Below, piece after piece: positions 57,501-64,000 of a stretch of DNA of 64,000 nt. This DNA comes from Candidatus Gastranaerophilales bacterium (GTDB lineage: Bacteria > Cyanobacteriota > Vampirovibrionia > Gastranaerophilales > Gastranaerophilaceae): contig CALUUN010000002.1 in assembly GCA_944323995.1 (NCBI GenBank), positions 124,001-188,000 of the forward strand, given 5' to 3'. The notes below the pieces were generated by a model. That model searched no databases, was not told the origin of the DNA, and saw nothing but the letters and a program-made list of their open reading frames with translations. The first letter of the stretch is position 1. Each line of letters opens with the position of its first letter. A program made the translations under genes and the position numbers.

Positions 57501-59988
57501 ATCTCTGTCAATAACAAGCATAATTAACAACCTGTTTTCTATCACAATGTCCGTAGGTACAATCTTAGCCGCAATCCCCTGGACAGCTGCTCTCGGTGCA
57601 ACAATGATAACAATCGGTACTTACGGTATGCTTGCATGTTCTGTTTTGAAATCAACCATCTTGATGGCAAACGGAAACTTTGAACAGGCATTTATGACAC
57701 TCGGTATGGCAGCAATTCAGATTGCAACATCATTTATTCCTGGTGTCGGCGCAGCCTCCGGTGCGGCAACAACAGCACTTTCAACCACAACACAGGTTAT
57801 CGGAGCAGGTTTGAGTATCGTAAGCGCCGCAGCCGATACTGCAGCTCAAGGCCAAACCCTTGCAGGCAAAGAACAGAGCGGATGGCTGAATACAGTTTCG
57901 CAAGTTGCAGGTGCAGCATCAGTATTAACCAACGTTGCAGGCGGTTTTGCAAACGGTAAACAGGTTAAACTTGACGCCGCAGGCAAACCGATTACCGATG
58001 CAGCAGGCAAAGCCGTTGTTGAAACAACAAAATCAGCTTTCGCAAAAGCAGGAACCTTCGGTAAAGTTACCCAAATCGCTCAGGCTGTAGGTTCTGCCGC
58101 AAGCACAACCGCGCAAATCAGCTCGCTTATTAAACAGGCTAACGGCGAAGCTCCGGGCAAATTTGAAAATATCTTGAACACAATCGGGTTCTCTATTTCC
58201 GCTGCAGCTTCCGTAAGCCAGATCGGTATGAAAATCCATGATGCAGCAAAAAATAAACAGGATACAACAAGATCCAACGAAAAACAGGCTGACGAAGTAA
58301 AAGACGACAACAAAGATACCAAAAAAGCCGACAAAACCGACAAAACTGACAAGACAGATAAAACTGATAAAGCTGATAAAACAGAAGAAAACGATAATCA
58401 GGCAAGCGACGAAACAACAATCGCCGCAGAAACTTCCGTTCCGGAAGAAACCGAAATGAGCGCCGAAATTGAAGAAACAATAGCTAAAGCAGAAGAAGCT
58501 GTCGAAACCCCTGAATCAACTATCGACGCTGAAACAGAAAAACAAATTAAAGATGCTCAATCAAGCGAAACTTCTCAAAAAGCAGATGAAGAAATCGAAG
58601 CTGCACGTTCTGCAGAAAATGAAGAACAGATTGAACAAACAGACAAAGTTCAAAAAGATAATGTTGATGAACAGCAGAATGAAACTCAAACAGCTGAAGA
58701 CAAAGATAACGAAATTGAAGCCGCTGCCAAAACAGATGAACAATCCGAACAGGAACTTTCACGCAAAGAGCGCCGCGAAGCAAGAAGAGTTGAACGCGCC
58801 GAAAGAAGAGCTGAAAGAAAAGCCGCAAGAGAAGCTGATAAAATGGTTAACGGAGCAGAACCGGAAACAGCTCAACCGGAAGAAGAATTAGACCCCTTCA
58901 CAAGTGAAGGTGCAATCGAAATGGCTAAAAAAGACGGCAGCTACAAAACCGTAAAACAAACCATCGGCGAAGGCGGAGTTATCATTGAAGAAAATATCGA
59001 CATAACCTTTAATGAAGCTACCGGAGAATTCAGCTACAACGGCAAAACTTATTCACAGGATGAACTGGCAAAAGCACTTGAACCCGTATTTGCTTCCCCT
59101 GAAGATAAAATGGGCTCATTTGAAGATGCCGTAAATGAATTGTTCGGCGATGATGACTTAATGAATGATTTACGATCTGCACAAAATACCGAAAACAATC
59201 CGGCTCAGGCTCAAGAAACCGTAGAAGAAGCCGAACAGAATATTTCAAACGCCGAAGAAATTATTGCGGAAGTTTCTTCAACTCCCGATGACGCCGCAGC
59301 ACAAGAAATTATTGCTCAGGCTGAACAGGGTATAGCAGAAGCCGAAACCGTTATCAATGAAGCCGCAGCAAACGAAACTCCGGTTGAAGAAATTCCGGCT
59401 GCAAATGTTAATAATGAAACCGGAACTGTTGATTCTCAGGAAAACCCTGAAACGGTTGAAATTGAAGCCTCTGCAGAAACAGGCAATCAGTCAGAACAAA
59501 ATCCGGCAAAAGAAGCACAAAAAACTGAAATGCAAGAAGCTGAAGACGCCGACCTTGCAGACCTTGAAGAAATTGCAGACGCACTCGGCGAAGATGCGGA
59601 CATCTCAAATATCGACAAAATTGAAGATAAACTTGATTCAACAATGACTGACGAAATGAAAGCCAAAATGGATGAAGAAATGAAAAGAGCTCTTACTCCG
59701 GAACAAGGCGAAATCCAAAGACCCGAAACCACTTCCGAAGCAGAACAGGCAGCTCTTAAAAAACAAGCAAGACAAGAAAAAATGGACAAAATTATGGATA
59801 TCAGTTCTTCAGTTCTCAGTGCAGGTTCTCAGGCATTTCAGGCTTATACCGCTATCAAAGGCCTCACAGCAACCGAACAAACCGAAGAAAGAAATGTTTT
59901 GCATCTGTCAAATATGAAAAAAGGCAAATCCTTAATCAGAAAAATCAAAACACGCAGAGCAGCATTATACGGATATACACAGTCATAA
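54565..59988 (+). CDS. Giant coiled-coil protein with hydrophobic central domain
   Basis: 1807 residues, ATG 54565 after AAAGGAAAGGG. Residues about 1-150 form a small charged domain (ISELRQKYGLTPSF). Long Glu/Lys coiled coils cover about 165-300, 460-560 and 800-900. A single hydrophobic helix lies at about 600-622 (YFFMYIFMIGAMAYASG), and a broad hydrophobic Ala/Gly block at about 985-1110 (SITMSVGTILAAIPWTAALG, FIPGVGAASGAATTALS). Then come KADKTDKTDK repeats (near 1255), acidic low complexity, and an Arg/Glu helix (RKERREARRVERAERRAERK, near 1402). No known catalytic domain. The pattern recalls translocator or pore-type proteins; unknown. Confidence 0.8.
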   Translation: MVLKISELRQKYGLTPSFETEDEALAYHDEQQAAYEERVNAKVEELKAMYNSDKTKYEKFKNFTEEEWISYAKVCLKENTARQTKYDYYGLPSIDKNPENAQWAEFTYEEILQMESTGVLIPDEVLAWAHSMQDSDVTAYEINEDPNAAEETEETGENSENSELEKMQKKTLTLSNKSEQNEAQMTQKFTEFEEIAKKAEQVKREQETTKKDSLKQIEDLTKEWEEISTKVKNGQKLTDAEQNRYKELGSMLNGKDGELMTDLQASTDDLQDLINSMDGLSEQIKEGVRLGDETIDMAEQLANYEKGYSTKNVDPEITANVTTGDIKSILDGAKGQDIAKEALNNGNNLIEFSNTLSNQLMMNQYASLYDFAEIFTQTSNETIGNTKEVLGDDFNKTTEELNEQVDALPDMNNAEKDKLNLEQKGVGLIGQALYFAGKSSAESLHSVVSMAELGIMQKQSEKEQEQSQNLTDRVVSEMASKQEEADRLTEKKEKAEEKKQASNDIQKSVTSIEDAEELKNASEENDSDEEFTEKDQQTLNRLNNELQTIGNFSQQKLYQSLSKIDGLEQLLQTKPLDGANAVNYGEIAEQTGLELMSKTPPIYFFMYIFMIGAMAYASGAGAQKLGKVNNEVFEETGNITTTGKSSVGQNQISIQDTTKVEAINIVSAGQGENNSAKNGNNEATENAKNNSEVNKSDDSAETNSIEQNTTQENIQTVEENKDAQDTLTVGTSKEEAEIVNETTKEAAKDETPENGTTTGAAAPAAVNKNTGKEKADKEEEMSTDDAEKNVDSLQSKTEEENEDSLEKKAEGKKTEQQLEKEMKAVKKNIEKDQKEMEKIAKESQKIIQEKQQLAEEFEVLNAQNAEIIARQESSQNAAPAPAQGAQQGGLLSGSVQQNDMAVSGDDTSTLETNQSRIVTISSRFTALDKKLNVNQTKVRSLGSTTRKRNKTFEKLAREKEKIVKEHQKAEQKKQATVQKSLSITSIINNLFSITMSVGTILAAIPWTAALGATMITIGTYGMLACSVLKSTILMANGNFEQAFMTLGMAAIQIATSFIPGVGAASGAATTALSTTTQVIGAGLSIVSAAADTAAQGQTLAGKEQSGWLNTVSQVAGAASVLTNVAGGFANGKQVKLDAAGKPITDAAGKAVVETTKSAFAKAGTFGKVTQIAQAVGSAASTTAQISSLIKQANGEAPGKFENILNTIGFSISAAASVSQIGMKIHDAAKNKQDTTRSNEKQADEVKDDNKDTKKADKTDKTDKTDKTDKADKTEENDNQASDETTIAAETSVPEETEMSAEIEETIAKAEEAVETPESTIDAETEKQIKDAQSSETSQKADEEIEAARSAENEEQIEQTDKVQKDNVDEQQNETQTAEDKDNEIEAAAKTDEQSEQELSRKERREARRVERAERRAERKAAREADKMVNGAEPETAQPEEELDPFTSEGAIEMAKKDGSYKTVKQTIGEGGVIIEENIDITFNEATGEFSYNGKTYSQDELAKALEPVFASPEDKMGSFEDAVNELFGDDDLMNDLRSAQNTENNPAQAQETVEEAEQNISNAEEIIAEVSSTPDDAAAQEIIAQAEQGIAEAETVINEAAANETPVEEIPAANVNNETGTVDSQENPETVEIEASAETGNQSEQNPAKEAQKTEMQEAEDADLADLEEIADALGEDADISNIDKIEDKLDSTMTDEMKAKMDEEMKRALTPEQGEIQRPETTSEAEQAALKKQARQEKMDKIMDISSSVLSAGSQAFQAYTAIKGLTATEQTEERNVLHLSNMKKGKSLIRKIKTRRAALYGYTQS

Positions 59989-60015
59989 AAAAACGGGTTT
60001 TAAAAACCCGTTTTT
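59989..60015. terminator. Bidirectional intrinsic terminator
   Basis: Stem AAAAACGGGTTTT/AAAACCCGTTTTT between the giant gene and the convergent pentapeptide-repeat gene. Confidence 0.9.
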
Positions 60016-60544
60016 AGTAATCTTCAACCGCTGAATCTTCATCATCTTTCAGCGAGGACAAATCCTGATGGGTTGTCACATCAAAATCCTCCGGAAGCAA
60101 ATCGTCCTCCGGCCAAATAGTGTCGTCATCATATCTTGAAGCATGGAGATTATATGACGATGTCAAATCCGAATTGCTCAAATTTGTTTCGGAAAAAATA
60201 CATCCCGCCAAATCGCAATCCGTAAAATTGCAATAAGTCATTTCAGCATAACTGCAATCAGCACCGGTCATCAAACTTTCGGTGAAATCACATTCCAAAA
60301 CTCCGGCTCTTGTAAAATCAACCGAAGTCAAATCCGCATTTGTAAAATTAACAAATGATAAACTGCAATCTGCAAACGAACTTGAATTTAAGTCTGCATC
60401 CGAAAAATCAATCTCCCGCAACACTATTCCCGAAAAATCAACCTCGCTTAAGTCAACTTCTTCCTGATCCTTTTTCCACTCATTGAATTTGTCGGGATTT
60501 TTCTTTAACAATTCCACTAATTCTTCTTTTGTATAATCTATCAT
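60014..60544 (-). CDS. Pentapeptide-repeat protein
   Basis: 176 residues from ATG 60544 (AAGGAG 7 nt upstream). The N-terminal 35 residues are helical (TKEELVELLKKNPDKFNEW). About 18 pentapeptide units follow with the A(D/N)LxX/xxF pattern (DLSEVDFSG, NADLTSVDFTRA, ESLMTGADCSYA), which fold as a square beta-helix. A very acidic tail ends the protein. Such proteins can mimic DNA or bind partners; none is defined. Last gene of the signalling operon, 11 bp after a response regulator. Confidence 0.9.
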   Translation of the reverse strand: MIDYTKEELVELLKKNPDKFNEWKKDQEEVDLSEVDFSGIVLREIDFSDADLNSSSFADCSLSFVNFTNADLTSVDFTRAGVLECDFTESLMTGADCSYAEMTYCNFTDCDLAGCIFSETNLSNSDLTSSYNLHASRYDDDTIWPEDDLLPEDFDVTTHQDLSSLKDDEDSAVEDY

Positions 60545-60554
60545 TCTGTTCTCC

Positions 60555-61169
60555 TTAATTTTCAATTAAATCCATCTGTATTGCCAGCAAAACCGCTTGA
60601 GTCCTGTTTGTTACCTTTAGTTTCTTAAAGATACTGTTCATGTGGCTTTTAACGGTAACTTCGCTTAGCACTAATTTTTCAGCTATTTCTTTATTATTAG
60701 CACCTTTTGCGGCCATTTTCAAGACTTCTTTTTCGCGGGCCGTAAGCGCCTCAAACCGCTCATCTGAAACGAACGGCAAATCTTTGGGTAAAACTTCTCT
60801 GGATGAGCGTCTTGTACGTCTTAGAACCGCTTCCATTCTGGCGAGAAGGTTCTGGAGTAAAAACGGTTTTATAATATAATCATCAGCACCGTTTTTTAAT
60901 CCGGCAATCATTTTTTGTTCTTCATCGACCGCCGTAATCATTATAACAGGAACATCTTTTGTTGCAACATTTTTTCTTATTTCTTTTAAGGTATCCCATC
61001 CGTTCATATTCGGCATCATAACATCCAGAAGAATTATGTCGAAATTGTTGTGTTCAAGAATTTTCAATGCCTGCACACCGTCCTGCGCCGTATGCACTTC
61101 ATACCCGTAATGGGGAAGTGCATCTTTCAAATATTTAGGGTTATCGTCAACTAACAATACAGTTGTCAT
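60555..61169 (-). CDS. Response regulator, REC plus LuxR-type HTH
   Basis: 204 residues. Receiver domain: D8/D9 acidic pocket (LLVDDNPKYL), phosphoacceptor D49 (ILLDVMMPNMNGW), Thr/Ala switch MITAVDE and the Lys in IIKPF. The LuxR/NarL HTH at about 137-200 reads LTAREKEVLKMAAKGANNKE, IAEKLVLSEVTVKSHMNSIF. It is a DNA-binding regulator whose kinase is not in the window. It is cotranscribed with the second regulator 9 bp upstream. Confidence 0.93.
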   Translation of the reverse strand: MTTVLLVDDNPKYLKDALPHYGYEVHTAQDGVQALKILEHNNFDIILLDVMMPNMNGWDTLKEIRKNVATKDVPVIMITAVDEEQKMIAGLKNGADDYIIKPFLLQNLLARMEAVLRRTRRSSREVLPKDLPFVSDERFEALTAREKEVLKMAAKGANNKEIAEKLVLSEVTVKSHMNSIFKKLKVTNRTQAVLLAIQMDLIEN

Positions 61170-61177
61170 AAAATCCT

Positions 61178-61825
61178 CTAAACAATTTTATTTTTAAGTG
61201 CTTTCAAAGCTGCCTGCAATCTGTCTTCAACCTCAAGTTTCTGCAAGATGTTTGCGACATGGGCTTTTGTAGTGTTAATACTTATCACAAGCATCTGGGC
61301 TATTTCCATATTGCTGTAGCCTTCGGTCATAAGTTTCAATATCTGAGCTTCTCTCGTGGTTAAATCGTAATTTTTACGGTTGTCGCCGGTATCAAAATTC
61401 GGGGTGCTGGCACTTGCTTTAAGAACAATATGGGCTACACTCGGATCAAACCAAGCAGCCCCGTCGGCAACCGATTGAACAACCTGAACAAGCCGCTGGG
61501 GGTTGATTTCTTTTGAACAGTACGCATTAGCACCGGCTTTAAGACTGTTCAATACTTCTTTTTCATCATTGTGGGATGTAAGCATGATTATTTTTACATC
61601 TTTATTTGAAGAACGAATTTGTTTTGTTGCATCAATTCCGTTCATTTTCGGAAGTCCGAGATCCATAATTATTATATCAATATGGTTCTTATTGAAAATA
61701 TCAATGGCGGCTTCGGCAGAATCTGCCTCAAAAATCTCACCTATGTAATCCACACCTTCAAAAGTTGTTTTCAAACCGAAACGTGTGAGTTCATGATCTT
61801 CTACAATAAGGATATTTTGTTTCAT
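61178..61825 (-). CDS. Response regulator, NarL/FixJ family
   Basis: 215 residues. Receiver: ILIVEDHELTRFG, phosphoacceptor D55 (IIIMDLGLPKMNG), MLTSHNDEKEV and CSKE for the conserved Lys. HTH at about 150-210: LTTREAQILKLMTEGYSNME, IAQMLVISINTTKAHVANIL. Its ATG overlaps the TPR gene's stop by 4 bp, a translational-coupling sign. Two different regulators in one operon with HD-GYP suggest integration of phosphorelay and c-di-GMP signals. Confidence 0.93.
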   Translation of the reverse strand: MKQNILIVEDHELTRFGLKTTFEGVDYIGEIFEADSAEAAIDIFNKNHIDIIIMDLGLPKMNGIDATKQIRSSNKDVKIIMLTSHNDEKEVLNSLKAGANAYCSKEINPQRLVQVVQSVADGAAWFDPSVAHIVLKASASTPNFDTGDNRKNYDLTTREAQILKLMTEGYSNMEIAQMLVISINTTKAHVANILQKLEVEDRLQAALKALKNKIV

Positions 61826-63360
61826 ATACTCAGTTCCTCCTTTGCCGGCGTATAATCGGGATTCAGCATAAGGCTTTTTCTGAAACTTCTTTTTGCATCG
61901 CCTGCCAAACCTTTATTCTTATAAACCAATCCTTGATAATAATAATATCTAAAATCGTTTTCGTCAATATATTTTGCAATTGCAAGGTATTTAGAAGCGG
62001 AATCGGGTTTATTTTTTTCGATTTCCGTTCTTGCCAGATCAATCCAGCCGTCTTTAAATTGCATATTAATAGCGACGGATTTTTTCAGATAAGGAACTTC
62101 CCTGCTTTTATCAAGCAAAGCCGTTTGATAGTAGGCCTCATAGCAGTCTGAACTGTTTTTCAAAATTTTTGAATAAAGTTCTGCGGCTTTTTTATTATTA
62201 CCCAGCTTTTGATAAGTTTTAGCGGCGCGAATTTCCGGTGTATAGGAGGTCTTATCGTGAGATGCGGCATCTTGATAATATTTCAAAGCGGTTTTGTAAT
62301 CATTATTTTTAAAAGACAAATCACCGAGAACAAGCAGCGCAACCGGATTTGACCTATCTAATTTGTAAGCCTTTTCAGCATTATCGCCTGCCTTTTCGTA
62401 TTCTTTCAAGTCATAATAAACTCTTGAGAGCAGCGCATAGACATTTTTGTTATTGCTTTTTTTGGTATTAAAAGCTGTTTGCAGGGTTCGCATTGCTTTA
62501 TTCAGCTCATTCTCGTAATAGAAATAGTATGCGAGATGATATTTCTTATCAAATTCATTTTTCTGAGTTTTATAAAGGGTATATTCTTCAATTGAATTAA
62601 TTTTTCTTTGGAAATCAAAAGTCAAAAGCGGGCGGGATTTAATTTCCTGAACAACTTTCAGCGCATTTTTCGGATTTTTGGACTGTGCAAGGATTTCCGC
62701 TTTCAATTTTTTGTAATTAAGATTTGCGGAATTTTTTGCGATTGCCGAGTTAATATATTTTTCGGCCTCTGTAATATTATTTGATTTAAAGTACCCGAGT
62801 GCGGCAATATAATTTGCATAATCATATTTTTCAAGAAGAGGTGTATTTTTAACCAACTCTGCGGTAACTTCTCTGGACTGGTCATTGTATACTATATTTG
62901 AAAACATTTCGGCCAGATAAATTTCATCATCAACGGATAATTTTACGGCCGGAAAATAGAACCGCTTCACATCTTCCTGCAGCATATAAGAAATATCTTC
63001 ATCAACCGTTTTGGACATAGCAAGCTCTGACAGATTAAACAATCCTAAATCCGCCATTTTTTCAGACATTTGAAGATACACATAATCCTGCGGCGAAACA
63101 CTTTCAATAAGCACCCTAAAATCCGCATAAGATGACTTCACGTTACTCTGTATAAACCTGTTCAGGGCAATTGCATACTGGTTATGAATGTCATTTTTAG
63201 TTAAAGTCGCCTTTTGAGGTGCGTAAAAGACATCCTTTATAACGGGCAGCGGCTGTTCCAGCGGGTTTGCCGGCTTTAAAAAGTCATTAATGTTTACGGC
63301 ACAAGCGCTCAAGGAACATGCCGGAAGCATAACTATTAAACTAAGCCATTTTTTTATCAT
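61822..63360 (-). CDS. TPR-repeat lipoprotein
   Basis: 512 residues. Lipoprotein signal peptide with lipobox LSAC (Cys20) after MIKKWLSLIVMLPACS. About ten tetratricopeptide repeats cover 180-510 (for example NVYALLSRVYYDLKEYEKAG, PVALLVLGDLSFKNNDYKTA, YYYYQGLVYKNKGLAGDAKR). It would be membrane-anchored in the periplasm or outer membrane and act as a protein-binding scaffold. The ATG overlaps the HD-GYP stop by one base. Linking a periplasmic TPR protein to cytosolic signalling genes suggests an envelope assembly or surface role. Confidence 0.9.
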   Translation of the reverse strand: MIKKWLSLIVMLPACSLSACAVNINDFLKPANPLEQPLPVIKDVFYAPQKATLTKNDIHNQYAIALNRFIQSNVKSSYADFRVLIESVSPQDYVYLQMSEKMADLGLFNLSELAMSKTVDEDISYMLQEDVKRFYFPAVKLSVDDEIYLAEMFSNIVYNDQSREVTAELVKNTPLLEKYDYANYIAALGYFKSNNITEAEKYINSAIAKNSANLNYKKLKAEILAQSKNPKNALKVVQEIKSRPLLTFDFQRKINSIEEYTLYKTQKNEFDKKYHLAYYFYYENELNKAMRTLQTAFNTKKSNNKNVYALLSRVYYDLKEYEKAGDNAEKAYKLDRSNPVALLVLGDLSFKNNDYKTALKYYQDAASHDKTSYTPEIRAAKTYQKLGNNKKAAELYSKILKNSSDCYEAYYQTALLDKSREVPYLKKSVAINMQFKDGWIDLARTEIEKNKPDSASKYLAIAKYIDENDFRYYYYQGLVYKNKGLAGDAKRSFRKSLMLNPDYTPAKEELSI

Positions 63361-64000
63361 TAAACCTCATTGCCCGAATAATAGTGATTGAACAAATCAA
63401 CTATGTGCTTATTTTCGGAATTTTCATCATTAATAAAGTTATATATATCAAGAAGATTGTAATGACTCAAAAGTTCCCTGTCTTCGTCTTTAAAAACAAT
63501 ATGGCTTTCGGTCAAAAATACGTTTATTATTTTATCAAGCGAAATTGCAAGGAACACATCAACAATATTTTTGTCAAAATGCGAACCTGAATCATTAATC
63601 AATATTCTGATAACGTTTGCAATCGGCATTTTGTCACGGTAGTGCCTGCGGGAGGTTATAGCGTCAAACACATCCGAAACAGCAAGTATACGGCCTCCGT
63701 AAGGGATATTTTCGCCGCTCAAATGTCTGTAATATCCGGTTCCGTCCCATTTTTCGTGGTGGGAGCAGGCTATATCGGTTATTAATTTGAAATCATCAGA
63801 CATGTGGATTTTTTCAAGAATGTCGTGAGTAATTTTAACATGCTGCTGGATATGAGCGTATTCTTCCGGAGTAAGTTTTCCTTCTTTTTGGAGAACCGCA
63901 TCGCGGATGCCGATTTTGCCGATGTCATGCAATATGGCGGCTTTTTCGATAATTTCTTTATCATGCGGATCCATATTAAGCGCATTAACAATAAGCATTG
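63360..64000 (-). CDS. HD-GYP domain phosphodiesterase (5' end outside window)
   Basis: At least 213 codons, continuing past the right edge. The HD-GYP core is clear: AAILHDIGKIGI (HD pair), LTPEEYAHIQQHVKITHDIL, ACSHHEKWDGTGY, then GENIPYGGRILAVSDVFDAI, where the canonical GYP tripeptide is IPYGGR-like. HD-GYP enzymes hydrolyse c-di-GMP. A C-terminal segment of about 70 residues (DKIINVFLTESHIVFKDEDR) follows. The missing N-terminus is likely a receiver or sensor domain. First gene seen of the operon HD-GYP, TPR, two response regulators, pentapeptide protein. Confidence 0.9.
   Translation of the reverse strand, partial: MLIVNALNMDPHDKEIIEKAAILHDIGKIGIRDAVLQKEGKLTPEEYAHIQQHVKITHDILEKIHMSDDFKLITDIACSHHEKWDGTGYYRHLSGENIPYGGRILAVSDVFDAITSRRHYRDKMPIANVIRILINDSGSHFDKNIVDVFLAISLDKIINVFLTESHIVFKDEDRELLSHYNLLDIYNFINDENSENKHIVDLFNHYYSGNEV

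Noticed and set aside
1..64000. CRISPR array, prophage or complete insertion sequence
   Set aside because: No regularly spaced repeats, no transposase or integrase domains and no phage structural genes were recognised.

Overview
The window looks like a chromosomal contig from an uncultured gut relative of Cyanobacteria (Vampirovibrionia/Melainabacteria, order Gastranaerophilales). I infer this from several traits seen together: low to moderate GC; many prepilin-like proteins starting with the FTLAEVLITL/FTLAELLITL block; a DUF1822-like cyanobacterial domain; a CcmM-type gamma-carbonic anhydrase without other carboxysome genes; and unrelated enzymes that share a short N-terminal segment with a SFTG, NFKG, SFKA or AFQA box. 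No phage, complete insertion sequence, CRISPR array or rRNA operon is visible. One tRNA (Gln, TTG) is present.

Layout. 1-5.1 kb: leftward operon of a DUF1822-like/acidic/TonB_C membrane protein, a sigma-70-like factor and a zinc-ribbon ATPase cut by the window edge, then a small divergent gene. 5.1-12.7 kb: hemW, a prepilin gene, a G8-tract stretch, dnaK, a MNT/HEPN toxin-antitoxin pair, XRE regulators, a second prepilin, ruvC. 12.7-21.2 kb: mtnA, a RelA/SpoT-fold pair, tsaC-murJ-spoIID (tRNA modification and envelope growth), an XRE/prepilin divergent pair, plsY. 21.4-29.3 kb: a 1272-residue filamentous-haemagglutinin-type adhesin, a binding-protein/TolC fusion and a radical SAM protein. 29.4-33.4 kb: GGGtGRT and Fe-S scaffold-like genes, a nucleotidyltransferase, pgi. 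33.4-42.6 kb: accessory region with three tandem secreted TonB_C-like proteins, a lipase-like protein, a rearranged 360-bp gap, a GH13-like TIM-barrel protein, a MlaA-hydrolase fusion, a CcmM-like protein, an EamA transporter, and gdx under a guanidine-I riboswitch beside a 20-residue-repeat secreted protein. 42.7-46.7 kb: a TetR/aldo-keto reductase/flavodoxin operon, HxlR and cupin genes, two small paralogues. 46.7-54.5 kb: tRNA-Gln, nif3-like, coaBC, gmk, a pilin remnant, an organophosphate antiporter, a DnaQ-type exonuclease, trxA, a Wzy_C-like membrane protein and a prepilin gene interrupted by a G9 tract. 54.5-64 kb: a 1807-residue coiled-coil/hydrophobic giant protein, then a leftward signalling operon (HD-GYP, TPR lipoprotein, two LuxR-type response regulators, pentapeptide-repeat protein).

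Themes. (1) Surface appendages: four prepilin genes and one remnant; one gene is out of frame by a single G in a homopolymer just after the start, which suggests phase variation, and it abuts a Wzy_C-like gene that could be its glycosyltransferase. (2) Start-site architecture: about ten genes have a -10-like hexamer 6-7 nt before the ATG and no Shine-Dalgarno, so leaderless transcripts are likely; several of these also carry the N-terminal SFxG-type box. (3) Envelope: MurJ, SpoIID, MlaA fusion, TolC fusion, TonB_C proteins and a secreted adhesin all fit a Gram-negative envelope. Functional statements rest on motifs read by eye; no database search was run.
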